Assembly: GCA_021199405.1 (NCBI GenBank)
Contig: JAJQID010000138.1
Span: 1 to 23,257, forward strand
DNA length: 23,257 nucleotides
Direction: 5' to 3'
Origin: Lachnospiraceae bacterium
GTDB lineage: Bacteria > Bacillota > Clostridia > Lachnospirales > Lachnospiraceae
Part shown: one piece after another, positions 1 through 7,794 of the stretch
Position numbering within the stretch: position 1 is the stretch's first letter
How the letters are laid out: the number at the start of each line of letters is the position of its first letter
Made by a program: the position numbers and the translations under genes
The notes under the pieces: model-generated
Told to the model about the DNA's origin: nothing
The model's database searches: none
Seen by the model: the letters and a program-made list of their open reading frames with translations, nothing else

Positions 1-206
1 TCCTCCACAAACAAGCTCAGGTAAGCTATACCATCATGATCCGGCCCCTCCGGCAGAATGTCCACAAACATCTGCTCCTTTTCCAGCACCGTCAGCGGCA
101 CCTTGTCCTCAATCTGCGCTCCCTCAAAGCCCAGATCGCAGAGTGCAGAGATGAGAATATCCTCCGCTTCAGTGGTGGTTTTTATTTTAAATTTTATCCA
201 TTTCAT
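1..206 (-). CDS. prmA: Ribosomal protein L11 methyltransferase, N-terminal part (runs off the window)
   Basis: PrmA is a cytoplasmic S-adenosylmethionine-dependent enzyme that methylates ribosomal protein L11. Only the first 68 or so codons are present; the gene continues past base 1. The translation starts MKWIKFKIKTTTEAED and continues with an ALCDLGFEGAQIED segment, which is typical of the N-terminal substrate-binding domain of PrmA from Lachnospiraceae. The SAM-binding domain lies outside the window. The ATG at 204-206 is preceded by AGGAGA at 215-220, a good ribosome binding site. In this group prmA normally follows dnaJ directly; here a roughly 2 kb LTA-synthase-like gene lies between them. 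The identification is by pattern recognition of the N-terminus plus gene order. Confidence 0.85.
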   Translation of the reverse strand, partial: MKWIKFKIKTTTEAEDILISALCDLGFEGAQIEDKVPLTVLEKEQMFVDILPEGPDHDGIAYLSLFVE

Positions 207-251
207 TTCTGTTTTCTCCTGTTATTCTATATGCACTATACACAGTAACTT

Positions 252-2239
252 TTATTTTACAGAAAATAATTCTGCAAGATAATTCTCATCTGTTAAATGA
301 TTGTACTGTAAGAACTTATAATTCTGAATCATCTCTTCCTCTTCAATCTCATCCATGTTCCGGAAGGAAATTTCCGGATATTCCTCCATCATGAGCAATA
401 AATATTTGTAGTAGGAAGGCAATTCCAGCCCCGCATAATTCGCTATGACAGCTCCAAGATAGTTTGCACTAAAATCACCATAATCTGTCAGCTCTGCATC
501 ATAGTTGGTCCACACCAGATAAGGAACAATATATTTCAGAGCATTCTGCTCCTCTTCAGTCAAATTCTGTCCCGCATATAAAACGTCATAAATATGGTCG
601 TTAAATAATGGCTGGTGATCGCCAAACATACAGATAATCGTGGGTTCATCCACATTTGAAAAATACTCAATTAATTTCTGAAACGCGTCATCGGAAATTT
701 TTAGAAGATTTAAATAGGTTTCCAGCGTGTCTGTGTCTCCCCAATCCTCTCTGGCAATCTGACCAAATTCCGTAAGTCCAATACTCATCTCCTCCATGTC
801 GCCACTGTAATAACTTCCATGATTCTGAATGGTCACATTAAATAAAAACAATGGCGAATCAGAAATTCTGTTTTCATACTGCCAGATAATCTCATTGTAA
901 TTACATTCATCCGATAAAAAAGATCGTACATACATATACTCTGTCTGGAACTGATCAGCATCAATAAAGCTTTCAAAGCCAAGATATTCATAGGCCTCTC
1001 CTCTGTTCCAAGAAGCTGCAACATTGGGATGCATAGCCATAGTCTGGTATCCCTGCTCCTCAAAGACCACCGGGAGCGCCATAATATCATGATCCAACTG
1101 CCCGGTCTGGTAAGGAACTGCCGTTACTGTCATAAAAGATACTGTATCTCCAGTTAAAACCTCAAACTCCGTATTTGCCGTCAACCCACCCAGAATATTC
1201 ACATAAAGATAGCCTTTCAAAGTGTTCTCCTCCAAAGAATCCACAAACGGCATAACAGACTCCGTCGTCGCTATATTTCCAAGGACACTCAGATCCCCCC
1301 ATGATTCATTCATGATCAGAATTACGTTCGGGGTGATCTCATCTTTCTCACTATCCTCATTCTTATAATTTTCCTCCGCCCATTTTCCGATTTCCATGAG
1401 CTTCTCCTCTGAATAACCTGATGGAACACCGGCATCAATATTTTCCTGAATATCCACTCCAAAAGTCAATAGATATCCCAGATATAGTTGACTGGCATAT
1501 GGAGCATACTGCACTGTATACAGGTTATGCTCCTCCCGATAATCCGTAAAATTCCAGAAGCAGTAAAAAAATACGCAATAGGCAATACTAACCGCGGACA
1601 CCGTAACATGATACCATTTCCCCTTCAGTGGAATATCGCACCAAAAACCAACTACGATAAAAGTAAAAAAATAGAGAATTGTATACCAAAGCTCAGCACT
1701 TGGAATAAGGTCATAGCTTTGAATCACAGTGGCGGCAGTTCCGACCGCCATAATATCGTTGATGCTTAAGAAGCTGTTTCTGTAAAGAGCCACAAAATAA
1801 TTGGCAATACATAGTATCAGAATCAGACACCCCCCACTGACAACGCCAGACCTGACCGCTGAAAGATCAGCAGCAACACAGCGAAAATAAGCAAAATAAT
1901 CAATATGTTTGCTAATTCCGCGCCTCCTCGAAGGTTGGAAAGGTCATGAACCGGTAATTCAATTCTATCAAACATCTTCCCGGGAACAACACTAAGATAA
2001 CACGCAGTAGTCACCAGGGATATTCGCCAGTCTCTCAGCCTTGGACAGATGATAAAAAAGCCCACCACCAGACAAAGGAATGTGGATATCATCATTCTTT
2101 TGTTAATTTCTCCTTCATATAAAAAGTATATGGAAAGAACAAATAAAGCAAGAAATGATACTATACCGACCACTATTCTGATTTTGTGGCTCAGGATTTC
2201 CCTGATGATCTCTTTTCCCTTTTGTGTTGCTTTATTCAT
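252..2239 (-). pseudogene. LTA synthase / phosphoglycerol transferase-like sulfatase-fold protein, frameshifted
   Basis: This is a membrane-anchored, sulfatase-fold enzyme of the kind that moves glycerol-phosphate from a lipid donor to a surface polymer. It is read as two pieces: 138 residues from ATG 2239 (good AAGGA ribosome binding site) to a TGA at 1823, then 513 residues in the -1 frame from a GTG at 1793 that has no ribosome binding site. A single -1 shift inside the six-G run (1830-1835) joins them into one 662-residue protein, a usual LtaS-family length. The N-terminal half holds about five to seven membrane segments. In the second piece the motifs IMNESWGD (metal ligand E163), LTANTEFE (T205, at the place of the LtaS nucleophile) and FGDHQP (D392, H393) are all present, so the catalytic domain itself looks intact. 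It could be a pseudogene, a phase-variable gene or a sequencing error. It is visibly A+T-rich and lies between the dnaJ terminator and prmA. Confidence 0.82.
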
Positions 2240-2264
2240 TTCAAAATCCTTCCTTTACCCTGAA

Positions 2265-2294
2265 AAAGGGCAGCTAAAATCATGGCTGCCCTTT
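2265..2294 (-). terminator. Intrinsic terminator of the hrcA-grpE-dnaK-dnaJ operon
   Basis: A perfect 10-bp inverted repeat (AAAGGGCAGC / GCTGCCCTTT) with a 10-nt loop lies 16 bases past the dnaJ stop codon. In the minus direction the second arm runs into five T residues, the classical rho-independent form. The next start codon (2239) is only 25 bases further on, which leaves no room for a separate promoter after the terminator. The LTA-synthase-like gene and prmA must therefore depend on read-through or on a promoter inside the end of dnaJ. Confidence 0.85.
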
Positions 2295-2310
2295 CATCTT
2301 CTATTTTACT

Positions 2311-3495
2311 TTAAAGCTTCTTCCAGAACTTTCCTTTTTTATCTCTGGATGCCTCTTCGCTTCCTTCACTGCGGGAAGCCGCGTTCAGAGAATCCCCCGT
2401 CAGCTCATCAAACTTACGCAGAGCCTCCTTCGCCTCATGAGACAGCTTATCAGGCGTCTGTACCACCAGCGTCACATAATGGTCGCCTCTGGTATCCTTA
2501 TTTCTCACTGAGGGAACACCCTTGCCACGCAGGCGAATTTTGGTATCCGTCTGGGTGCCCGGCTTAACCTCGTAGATCACCTTACCGTCCACCGTATCAA
2601 TCATAATCTCGCCGCCCAGCGCCGCTACCGCGAAGGAAATCGGCACCGTGGAGAAAATATTCATATCCTGTCTCTGGAAAACCGGGTGACGTCCCACCAC
2701 AAATTCCACCAGGATATCTCCTCTGGGGCCTCCGTTGACGCCTGGCTCGCCCTGCCCGGTAAGACGTCGGAACTGTCCATTGTCCACACCTGCCGGGATA
2801 TCCACGTCAAATTTCTTGCGGATGGATACATACCCGCTGCCGCCGCAATCCGGACATTTCTCGCGGATAATCTTACCGGTGCCCCTGCAGTCCGGACAGG
2901 CCTGCACATTTCTGACTGTTCCAAACATGGACTGCTGCGTAAATACCACCTGCCCCTTGCCGCCGCACTTTGGGCAGGTCTCCGGGCTGGTACCAGGCTT
3001 TGCTCCCGTACCGTGGCATTTCTTGCACTCTTCCTTTACATTCATTTCAATGGGCTTGGTGCAGCCAAAAACAGCTTCATCAAAGGTGATCCTCACACTG
3101 GTACGCAGATTAGCACCCTGCTGCGGAGCGTTGCCCCTGGCGCCTCTGGACGATCTGCCGCCGCCAAAAATATCTCCAAAGCCAAAGAAATCACTGCCAA
3201 ATATGTCAGAAAAATCCATGTTACTGAAGTCAAAGCCGCCAAAACCGCCTTCTCCTCCCGTGCCATCGAAGGCCGCATGGCCAAACTGATCATACTGGCG
3301 CCTCTTCTCCGGATCAGAAAGCACAGCATAAGCCTCAGATGCCTCCTTGAATTTGGCCTCCGCCTCCTTGTCACCGGGATGCATATCCGGATGATATTTC
3401 TTGGCAAGGGTACGATAGGCCTTCTTCAACGCCGCATCGTCCGCGCTTTTATCCACACCAAGCACTTCATAATAATCTCGTTTTTGTTCTGCCAT
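2311..3495 (-). CDS. dnaJ: Chaperone protein DnaJ (Hsp40)
   Basis: DnaJ is the cytoplasmic co-chaperone that delivers unfolded proteins to DnaK and stimulates its ATPase. The 394-residue protein is complete. It has a J domain at about 5-70 with the essential HPD at 35-37, and a Gly/Phe-rich stretch at about 75-115. Next come four CxxCxGxG zinc modules (CKKCHGTG, CPKCGGKG, CPDCRGTG, CPDCGGSG), then the C-terminal substrate-binding domain. The ATG at 3495 follows GGAGATAGTAT. It is the last gene of the CIRCE-controlled operon and is separated from dnaK by 249 bp that contain a long hairpin. A strong terminator follows. Confidence 0.98.
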   Translation of the reverse strand: MAEQKRDYYEVLGVDKSADDAALKKAYRTLAKKYHPDMHPGDKEAEAKFKEASEAYAVLSDPEKRRQYDQFGHAAFDGTGGEGGFGGFDFSNMDFSDIFGSDFFGFGDIFGGGRSSRGARGNAPQQGANLRTSVRITFDEAVFGCTKPIEMNVKEECKKCHGTGAKPGTSPETCPKCGGKGQVVFTQQSMFGTVRNVQACPDCRGTGKIIREKCPDCGGSGYVSIRKKFDVDIPAGVDNGQFRRLTGQGEPGVNGGPRGDILVEFVVGRHPVFQRQDMNIFSTVPISFAVAALGGEIMIDTVDGKVIYEVKPGTQTDTKIRLRGKGVPSVRNKDTRGDHYVTLVVQTPDKLSHEAKEALRKFDELTGDSLNAASRSEGSEEASRDKKGKFWKKL

Positions 3496-3599
3496 ATACT
3501 ATCTCCATCAACGCAGTTCATACCTGAATGTATGTCTGACGCACACAGAATGCTTCATAAAACATCCTCTGCACAAATTACCATCTGCGTACACACGAT

Positions 3600-3637
3600 A
3601 CAGCCTATCCCTCTGTTACGACAGAAGGATAAGCTGT
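3600..3637 (-). repeat. Long hairpin in the dnaK-dnaJ spacer
   Basis: Two 17-base arms (3600-3616 and 3621-3637) pair fully around a 4-base loop. On the minus-strand transcript there are fifteen Watson-Crick pairs and two G-U pairs. No U-tract follows in the minus direction, so it is not a standard terminator. It lies about 105 bases upstream of the dnaJ start. It may be a processing or stabilising element, or an attenuator that sets the dnaK to dnaJ ratio. The pairing is seen directly; the role is inferred. Confidence 0.6.
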
Positions 3638-3744
3638 TCCTTATTTCTTATATCATTTTGCTTTTTCAGCTCTTCCCTGCAGGATCCTTCTCCCGGGAAC
3701 TTTAACCAGGCTCCCGAAATTTTTGCTCCCTGCGGCTCTTTATT

Positions 3745-5634
3745 TTACACCTCTCTGTAATCGCCGTCAATAATATCATCATCCGGATTACTGCCGCCAC
3801 TGTACTGGCCGCTGCCGCTCATGTCCGGGCCCGCTCCACCCATATTGGGGTCTGCGCCTCCCTGAGCGCCCTGCATACTTTCATACATCTTGGTGAACAC
3901 GCCCTGAGCTTCGTTCATCAGCTTCTCCTTAGCGGCCTTCAGCTCATCAATGTCGCCGTCAGACATTTCCTGATTTGCGGTTCTGTCAAGGATGGCCTTC
4001 ACTTCAGCAATATCCGCCTCCACTTTGGACTTCTCATCCGCAGAAATCTTATCACCCACTTCATTTAAAGCCTTCTCGGTCTGGAATACGAAGGAGTCAG
4101 CGTCATTTCTGGTGTCGATGGCTTCTTTGCGCTTCTTATCCTGAGCCTCATACTCAGCAGCTTCCTTCACGGCTCTGTCAATCTCAGCGTCGGACATATT
4201 GGAACCTGCGGTGATAGTGATGTGCTGCTCCTTGCCGGTGCCCAGATCCTTGGCGGATACATTTACAATGCCGTTGGCGTCGATGTCGAAGGTCACCTCG
4301 ATCTGCGGTACGCCTCTCATTGCCGGCGGAATGCCGTCCAGACGGAACTGTCCAAGAGACTTATTGTCTCTGGCGAACTGACGCTCGCCCTGTACCACAT
4401 TGATATCCACAGCAGTCTGATTATCTGCAGCGGTGGAGAATACCTGACTCTTTCTGGTAGGAATGGTGGTATTTCTCTCGATCAGCCTGGTAGCGATACC
4501 GCCCATGGTTTCGATGGACAGAGACAGCGGAGTCACATCCAGCAGTAAAATCTCGCCCGCACCTGCGTCGCCGGCCAGCTTGCCTCCCTGAATGGAAGCG
4601 CCCAATGCCACGCACTCATCAGGATTCAAGGACTTGCTGGGTTCCTTGCCGGTCAGCTGACGAACCTTATCCTGCACAGCGGGAATACGGGTAGAACCGC
4701 CTACTAACAGCACCTGACCCAGATCAGCATTGGTCAGGCCGGCGTCCTTCATGGCATTCTTCACCGGGATCGCAGTCTTTTCCACCAGATCATTTGTCAG
4801 CTCGTCAAATTTTGCACGGGTCAGGTTCACATCAAAGTGCAGCGGCCCATCGGAATTCATGCTGATGAATGGCAGGTTGATATTGGTTGTAGTCGCGCTG
4901 GAAAGCTCCTTCTTGGCCTTTTCAGCAGCTTCCTTCAGCCTCTGCAGAGCCATCTTATCCTTGGAAAGGTCAACGCCATTGGTCTTCTTGAACTCGGAAA
5001 CCATCCAGTCAATCAGTCTCTGATCAAAATCATCTCCGCCCAGATGGGTGTCGCCGTTGGTTGCCAGCACTTCGATGACGCCGTCGCCAATCTCAATAAT
5101 GGACACATCAAAGGTACCGCCACCCAAGTCATAAACCATGATCTTCTGCTCTTTTTCATTGTCCAGACCATAGGCCAGAGCCGCTGCCGTAGGCTCATTA
5201 ATAATTCTCTTTACATCCAGACCTGCAATTTTACCGGCGTCCTTGGTGGCCTGACGCTGTGCATCATTGAAATATGCGGGAACAGTGATGACCGCCTCGC
5301 TCACCTTCTCACCCAGATAATTCTCCGCATCAGCCTTTAACTTCTGCAGAATCATCGCGGAAATCTGCTGCGGGGAATATTTCTTTCCATCAATCACACG
5401 GCCTCTGTCAGTACCCATATCTCTCTTGATGGAAGAAATGGTCTTATCCGCATTGGTCACTGCCTGGCGCTTGGCCGGCTCTCCAACCAGACGCTCGCCG
5501 GTCTTTGTGAAGGCCACTACGGAAGGCGTGGTTCTGGAGCCCTCTGTATTGGCGATAACTGTGGGCTGTCCGCCCTCCATCACAGCTACACAGCTGTTGG
5601 TTGTTCCTAAGTCAATTCCTATAATCTTTGCCAT
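3745..5634 (-). CDS. dnaK: Chaperone protein DnaK (Hsp70)
   Basis: DnaK is the ATP-dependent Hsp70 chaperone, working with DnaJ and the exchange factor GrpE. The 629-residue protein opens with MAKIIGIDLGTTNS, the phosphate-1 motif of the actin-like ATPase. VYDLGGGTFDVS follows in the ATPase domain, DVTPLSLSIETMGG near the linker and substrate-binding domain, and the glycine-rich tail ends in DDDIIDGDYREV. I chose the ATG at 5634 because a GGAGGAG site lies just upstream. A possible earlier ATG at 5649 overlaps that ribosome binding site and would add five residues unlike other DnaKs. It is the third gene of the heat-shock operon, 62 bp after grpE, and shows no sign of damage. Confidence 0.98.
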   Translation of the reverse strand: MAKIIGIDLGTTNSCVAVMEGGQPTVIANTEGSRTTPSVVAFTKTGERLVGEPAKRQAVTNADKTISSIKRDMGTDRGRVIDGKKYSPQQISAMILQKLKADAENYLGEKVSEAVITVPAYFNDAQRQATKDAGKIAGLDVKRIINEPTAAALAYGLDNEKEQKIMVYDLGGGTFDVSIIEIGDGVIEVLATNGDTHLGGDDFDQRLIDWMVSEFKKTNGVDLSKDKMALQRLKEAAEKAKKELSSATTTNINLPFISMNSDGPLHFDVNLTRAKFDELTNDLVEKTAIPVKNAMKDAGLTNADLGQVLLVGGSTRIPAVQDKVRQLTGKEPSKSLNPDECVALGASIQGGKLAGDAGAGEILLLDVTPLSLSIETMGGIATRLIERNTTIPTRKSQVFSTAADNQTAVDINVVQGERQFARDNKSLGQFRLDGIPPAMRGVPQIEVTFDIDANGIVNVSAKDLGTGKEQHITITAGSNMSDAEIDRAVKEAAEYEAQDKKRKEAIDTRNDADSFVFQTEKALNEVGDKISADEKSKVEADIAEVKAILDRTANQEMSDGDIDELKAAKEKLMNEAQGVFTKMYESMQGAQGGADPNMGGAGPDMSGSGQYSGGSNPDDDIIDGDYREV

Positions 5635-5696
5635 GGTAATCTCCTCCATATTATTACAAAAAATTAATTGTTCTCTTTGCTTCCTTCAGGGTGCTG

Positions 5697-6488
5697 CTAT
5701 TCGACGACCGCCACCATACTGTGCCTTATCACGGTATCCCTGTAGGTGTAGCCCTTCTGCAGCTCCTGAGCGACGACGCCGGACTCATACTCCTCACTTG
5801 CTACCTGCATCACCGCATTGTGTCTGGCCGGATCAAATTCCTGACCCACAGCCTCAATCGCTTTCACCCCGATATTATCCAGCTCGGTCAAAAGCTGTTT
5901 ATATATCATATTCATCCCTTCCGCAACGGCTCCCTGCCGCTCCGCCTCGGGGATGCTGGATAATCCTCTCTCAAAATTATCAACCACCGGAAGAATTTTC
6001 TCAATCACGCTTCTGGCGCCGGTCTCAAACATCTGCTGTTTTTCCTTTTCCGTGCGTCTGCGGAAATTTTCAAACTCCGCCATCTGACGCATGACCCGAT
6101 CTTCCAGCTCTGCGATTCGTTCCTTGTCTTTGTCCTTTTCTTTATTTTTATCCTTTTTACTGAAGAAGGACTTTTTTTCTTTGGCTGTTCCCGCAGCTGC
6201 GTCAGCTTTCTCCGCTCCGTCCTTTCCTCCCTGAGCGGACTGATCGGCATCCTCGCCAGCTTCCTCAGCGCCTTCCGTGTCAGCACCCTCCACATCATCG
6301 GAAGTCTGCTCATCCTCCGGTTCCTGTACATCGGTTTTCTCAGAGACCCCTTCCGCGTGATCTGCTGCCTCCGTCTGTGAATTCGATGCTCCGTCTGCAG
6401 CTTCGCTCTTTTCTCCCGTCTGCTTTGTCTCTTCCTCAGCCTGATTGTCTGCAGCTCCCCTGTCTAAATCTTTTTCTGTATCTGCCAT
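5697..6488 (-). CDS. grpE: Nucleotide exchange factor GrpE with long acidic N-terminal extension
   Basis: GrpE releases ADP from DnaK as a homodimer. The 263-residue protein is longer than the common length of about 200. Residues 1-100 are low-complexity and rich in Glu, Asp, Ala and Gln. A short Lys-rich stretch (about 103-123) follows. The coiled coil begins around 124, and the conserved core carries AEFENFRRRTEKEK, LPVVDNFERGL and the end GYTYRDTVIRHSMVAV. The ATG at 6488 is preceded by AGGAGTGAAAT. It lies 105 bp downstream of hrcA and 62 bp upstream of dnaK. Confidence 0.96.
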   Translation of the reverse strand: MADTEKDLDRGAADNQAEEETKQTGEKSEAADGASNSQTEAADHAEGVSEKTDVQEPEDEQTSDDVEGADTEGAEEAGEDADQSAQGGKDGAEKADAAAGTAKEKKSFFSKKDKNKEKDKDKERIAELEDRVMRQMAEFENFRRRTEKEKQQMFETGARSVIEKILPVVDNFERGLSSIPEAERQGAVAEGMNMIYKQLLTELDNIGVKAIEAVGQEFDPARHNAVMQVASEEYESGVVAQELQKGYTYRDTVIRHSMVAVVE

Positions 6489-6543
6489 ATTTCACTCCTG
6501 AACCATCGTCTGCGCGTCACACAATTTTCTGCGTTTCACAAGC

Positions 6544-6572
6544 ATTATAAATTTCTCTGCTTAACATGAAAA
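6544..6572 (-). promoter_or_regulatory. Possible internal promoter upstream of grpE
   Basis: On the minus strand a perfect TATAAT (6544-6549) lies 17 bp from TTTTCA (6567-6572), in the hrcA-grpE gap. The -35 match is only four of six. No CIRCE element accompanies it. If active, it would give some grpE-dnaK-dnaJ transcription outside HrcA control. Confidence 0.3.
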
Positions 6573-6593
6573 TCTGCATGATCCTTCGCATTT

Positions 6594-7616
6594 TTATTCT
6601 TTATACAACTCCTCCAGCTGATGCTTAATCGTTTTCAGCGTTCCTACCACCTTCTCATAATCCATGCGCTTGGGTCCGATAATTCCTATGGTACCCCGCA
6701 TTCCCTCTCCCAATTCGTACGTTGCCGTGACCACGCTGCAATCCTTCATGGGCACCGGCGCTTCCTCACCAATGTATACCTGAATACCTGTCTCGCTGCT
6801 CTCCTCCAGAGTCTGCTCAACGATATCATTGAGCTGGTGCTTCTCCTCCAGCGTAGTGATCAGCTGACTGGCATTCTGATGGTCGGCCAGTTCCGGATAT
6901 TTGAAGATATTATTGGCTCCGGAGGTATAAATTTCCAGATCCTCATCTGCCTTGATGGCCATTGCCACCTCATCCAGCACTCCGGCAATCAGATCGCTGT
7001 GAATACCTGCCTTCTGCTTCAGCGCCGTGATCACCCCCAGATTGATCTCTTCCATGGACATCCCGCTGAGATTAGTGTTCAGCAGCATATTCAGCTTCAG
7101 CAGTGTCTCATCGTCCAGATATTCATCCACACTGAACACACTGTTGCGGATCACATTTCCCTCCGCCACAATCACTGCCAGAATCTGATGTTCATCCACC
7201 CGGGAAAGCTGAATGAACTTCAGCTTATTGCGGTGAGTAGAGGGAGCGGAGATCACCGTCGTATAATTGGTGTTGACCGCCAGAAGCTTTGCCACCTGCT
7301 TTAACAGATCATCGGTCTTTTTCTCCTTGTCCAGAAGGAGCTCCTTCATCTCATCAATTTCTTTGGTCTTATCCTCCAGCATGGTATCCACATACAGTCG
7401 ATATCCCTTGTCGGAGGGAATGCGCCCGGAAGAGGTATGCGGCTGAACAATCAGCCCCATCTCCTCCAGATCTGCCATCTCATTGCGGATGGTAGCACTG
7501 CTGAGATTAAGGTCGGTATATTTGGAGATCGTGCGACTGCCTACCGGCTCGCCCGTCTCCAGATAATTGCGGATGATGGCGTGCAAAATTTTCTTTTTTC
7601 TCTCATCTAATTCCAC
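6594..7616 (-). CDS. hrcA: Heat-inducible transcription repressor HrcA
   Basis: HrcA binds CIRCE operators and represses class I heat-shock genes. Its folding depends on GroEL, so stress relieves repression. The 340-residue protein is complete. A winged-helix region at about 5-75 carries EPVGSRTISKYTDLNLSSAT and the SSGRIPSDKGYRLYVD motif, followed by the HrcA dimerisation/core domain ending near GPKRMDYEKVV. Translation starts at a GTG (7614-7616), eight bases after AAGGAGGC. It is the first gene of the operon; the operator just upstream implies autoregulation. Confidence 0.97.
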   Translation of the reverse strand: MELDERKKKILHAIIRNYLETGEPVGSRTISKYTDLNLSSATIRNEMADLEEMGLIVQPHTSSGRIPSDKGYRLYVDTMLEDKTKEIDEMKELLLDKEKKTDDLLKQVAKLLAVNTNYTTVISAPSTHRNKLKFIQLSRVDEHQILAVIVAEGNVIRNSVFSVDEYLDDETLLKLNMLLNTNLSGMSMEEINLGVITALKQKAGIHSDLIAGVLDEVAMAIKADEDLEIYTSGANNIFKYPELADHQNASQLITTLEEKHQLNDIVEQTLEESSETGIQVYIGEEAPVPMKDCSVVTATYELGEGMRGTIGIIGPKRMDYEKVVGTLKTIKHQLEELYKE

Positions 7617-7637
7617 AGCGCCGCCTCCTTTATGTTA

Positions 7638-7664
7638 TTAGCACTCGAATTGCTTGAGTGCTAA
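7638..7664 (-). promoter_or_regulatory. CIRCE operator (HrcA binding site)
   Basis: A perfect inverted repeat TTAGCACTC, nine-base spacer, GAGTGCTAA matches the CIRCE consensus in every position. It lies in the 5' untranslated region of hrcA, between the predicted transcription start and the ribosome binding site. This is the standard place for HrcA repression. Confidence 0.98.
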
Positions 7665-7675
7665 CTTCTGGAACT

Positions 7676-7704
7676 AAGATAGCACTTGTATTCCTTATTG
7701 TCAA
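7676..7704 (-). promoter_or_regulatory. Sigma-A promoter of the heat-shock operon
   Basis: On the minus strand a perfect -35 TTGACA (7699-7704) and a -10 TATCTT (7676-7681) are separated by exactly 17 bp. Transcription should start near 7669, a few bases before CIRCE, so HrcA binding would overlap the initially transcribed region. Confidence 0.92.
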
Positions 7705-7769
7705 CAGCAAATTTCTGAAAAAACTATGAACAATCGGTGAGGAAAAGAAAAATTATAAAGTGAAAAAGA

Positions 7770-7794
7770 AACAGCCCCTTCAGTAGAGGCTGTT
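7770..7794 (-). terminator. Intrinsic terminator overlapping the end of the DUF6077 gene
   Basis: A 10-bp stem (AACAGCCTCT / AGGGGCTGTT, one G-U pair) with a 5-base loop is followed on the minus strand by TCTTTTT. The stop codon of the DUF6077 gene (TGA, 7780-7782) lies in the loop, so the last codons (Asn-Ser-Leu-Tyr) are written in the terminator stem. It closes the uppP-containing unit about 65 bp upstream of the hrcA promoter. Confidence 0.85.

Noticed and set aside
2686..3705. Long plus-strand open frame of 339 codons opposite dnaJ
   Set aside because: It mirrors the dnaJ codon pattern, has no family resemblance, and the minus strand encodes an unmistakable DnaJ.
3675..3720. Weak CGGGA/TCCCG stem after the dnaK stop as a terminator
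   Set aside because: Only five to six pairs around a 13-base loop and no T-run; dnaJ is expected to be co-transcribed.
5635..5649. Five-codon upstream extension of dnaK from ATG 5649
   Set aside because: That ATG overlaps the GGAGGAG ribosome binding site of the conserved MAKIIGID start.
6110..6180. Purine/pyrimidine-skewed repetitive stretch as a possible repeat array
   Set aside because: It is the Lys/Glu/Asp-rich codon run of the GrpE N-terminal tail.
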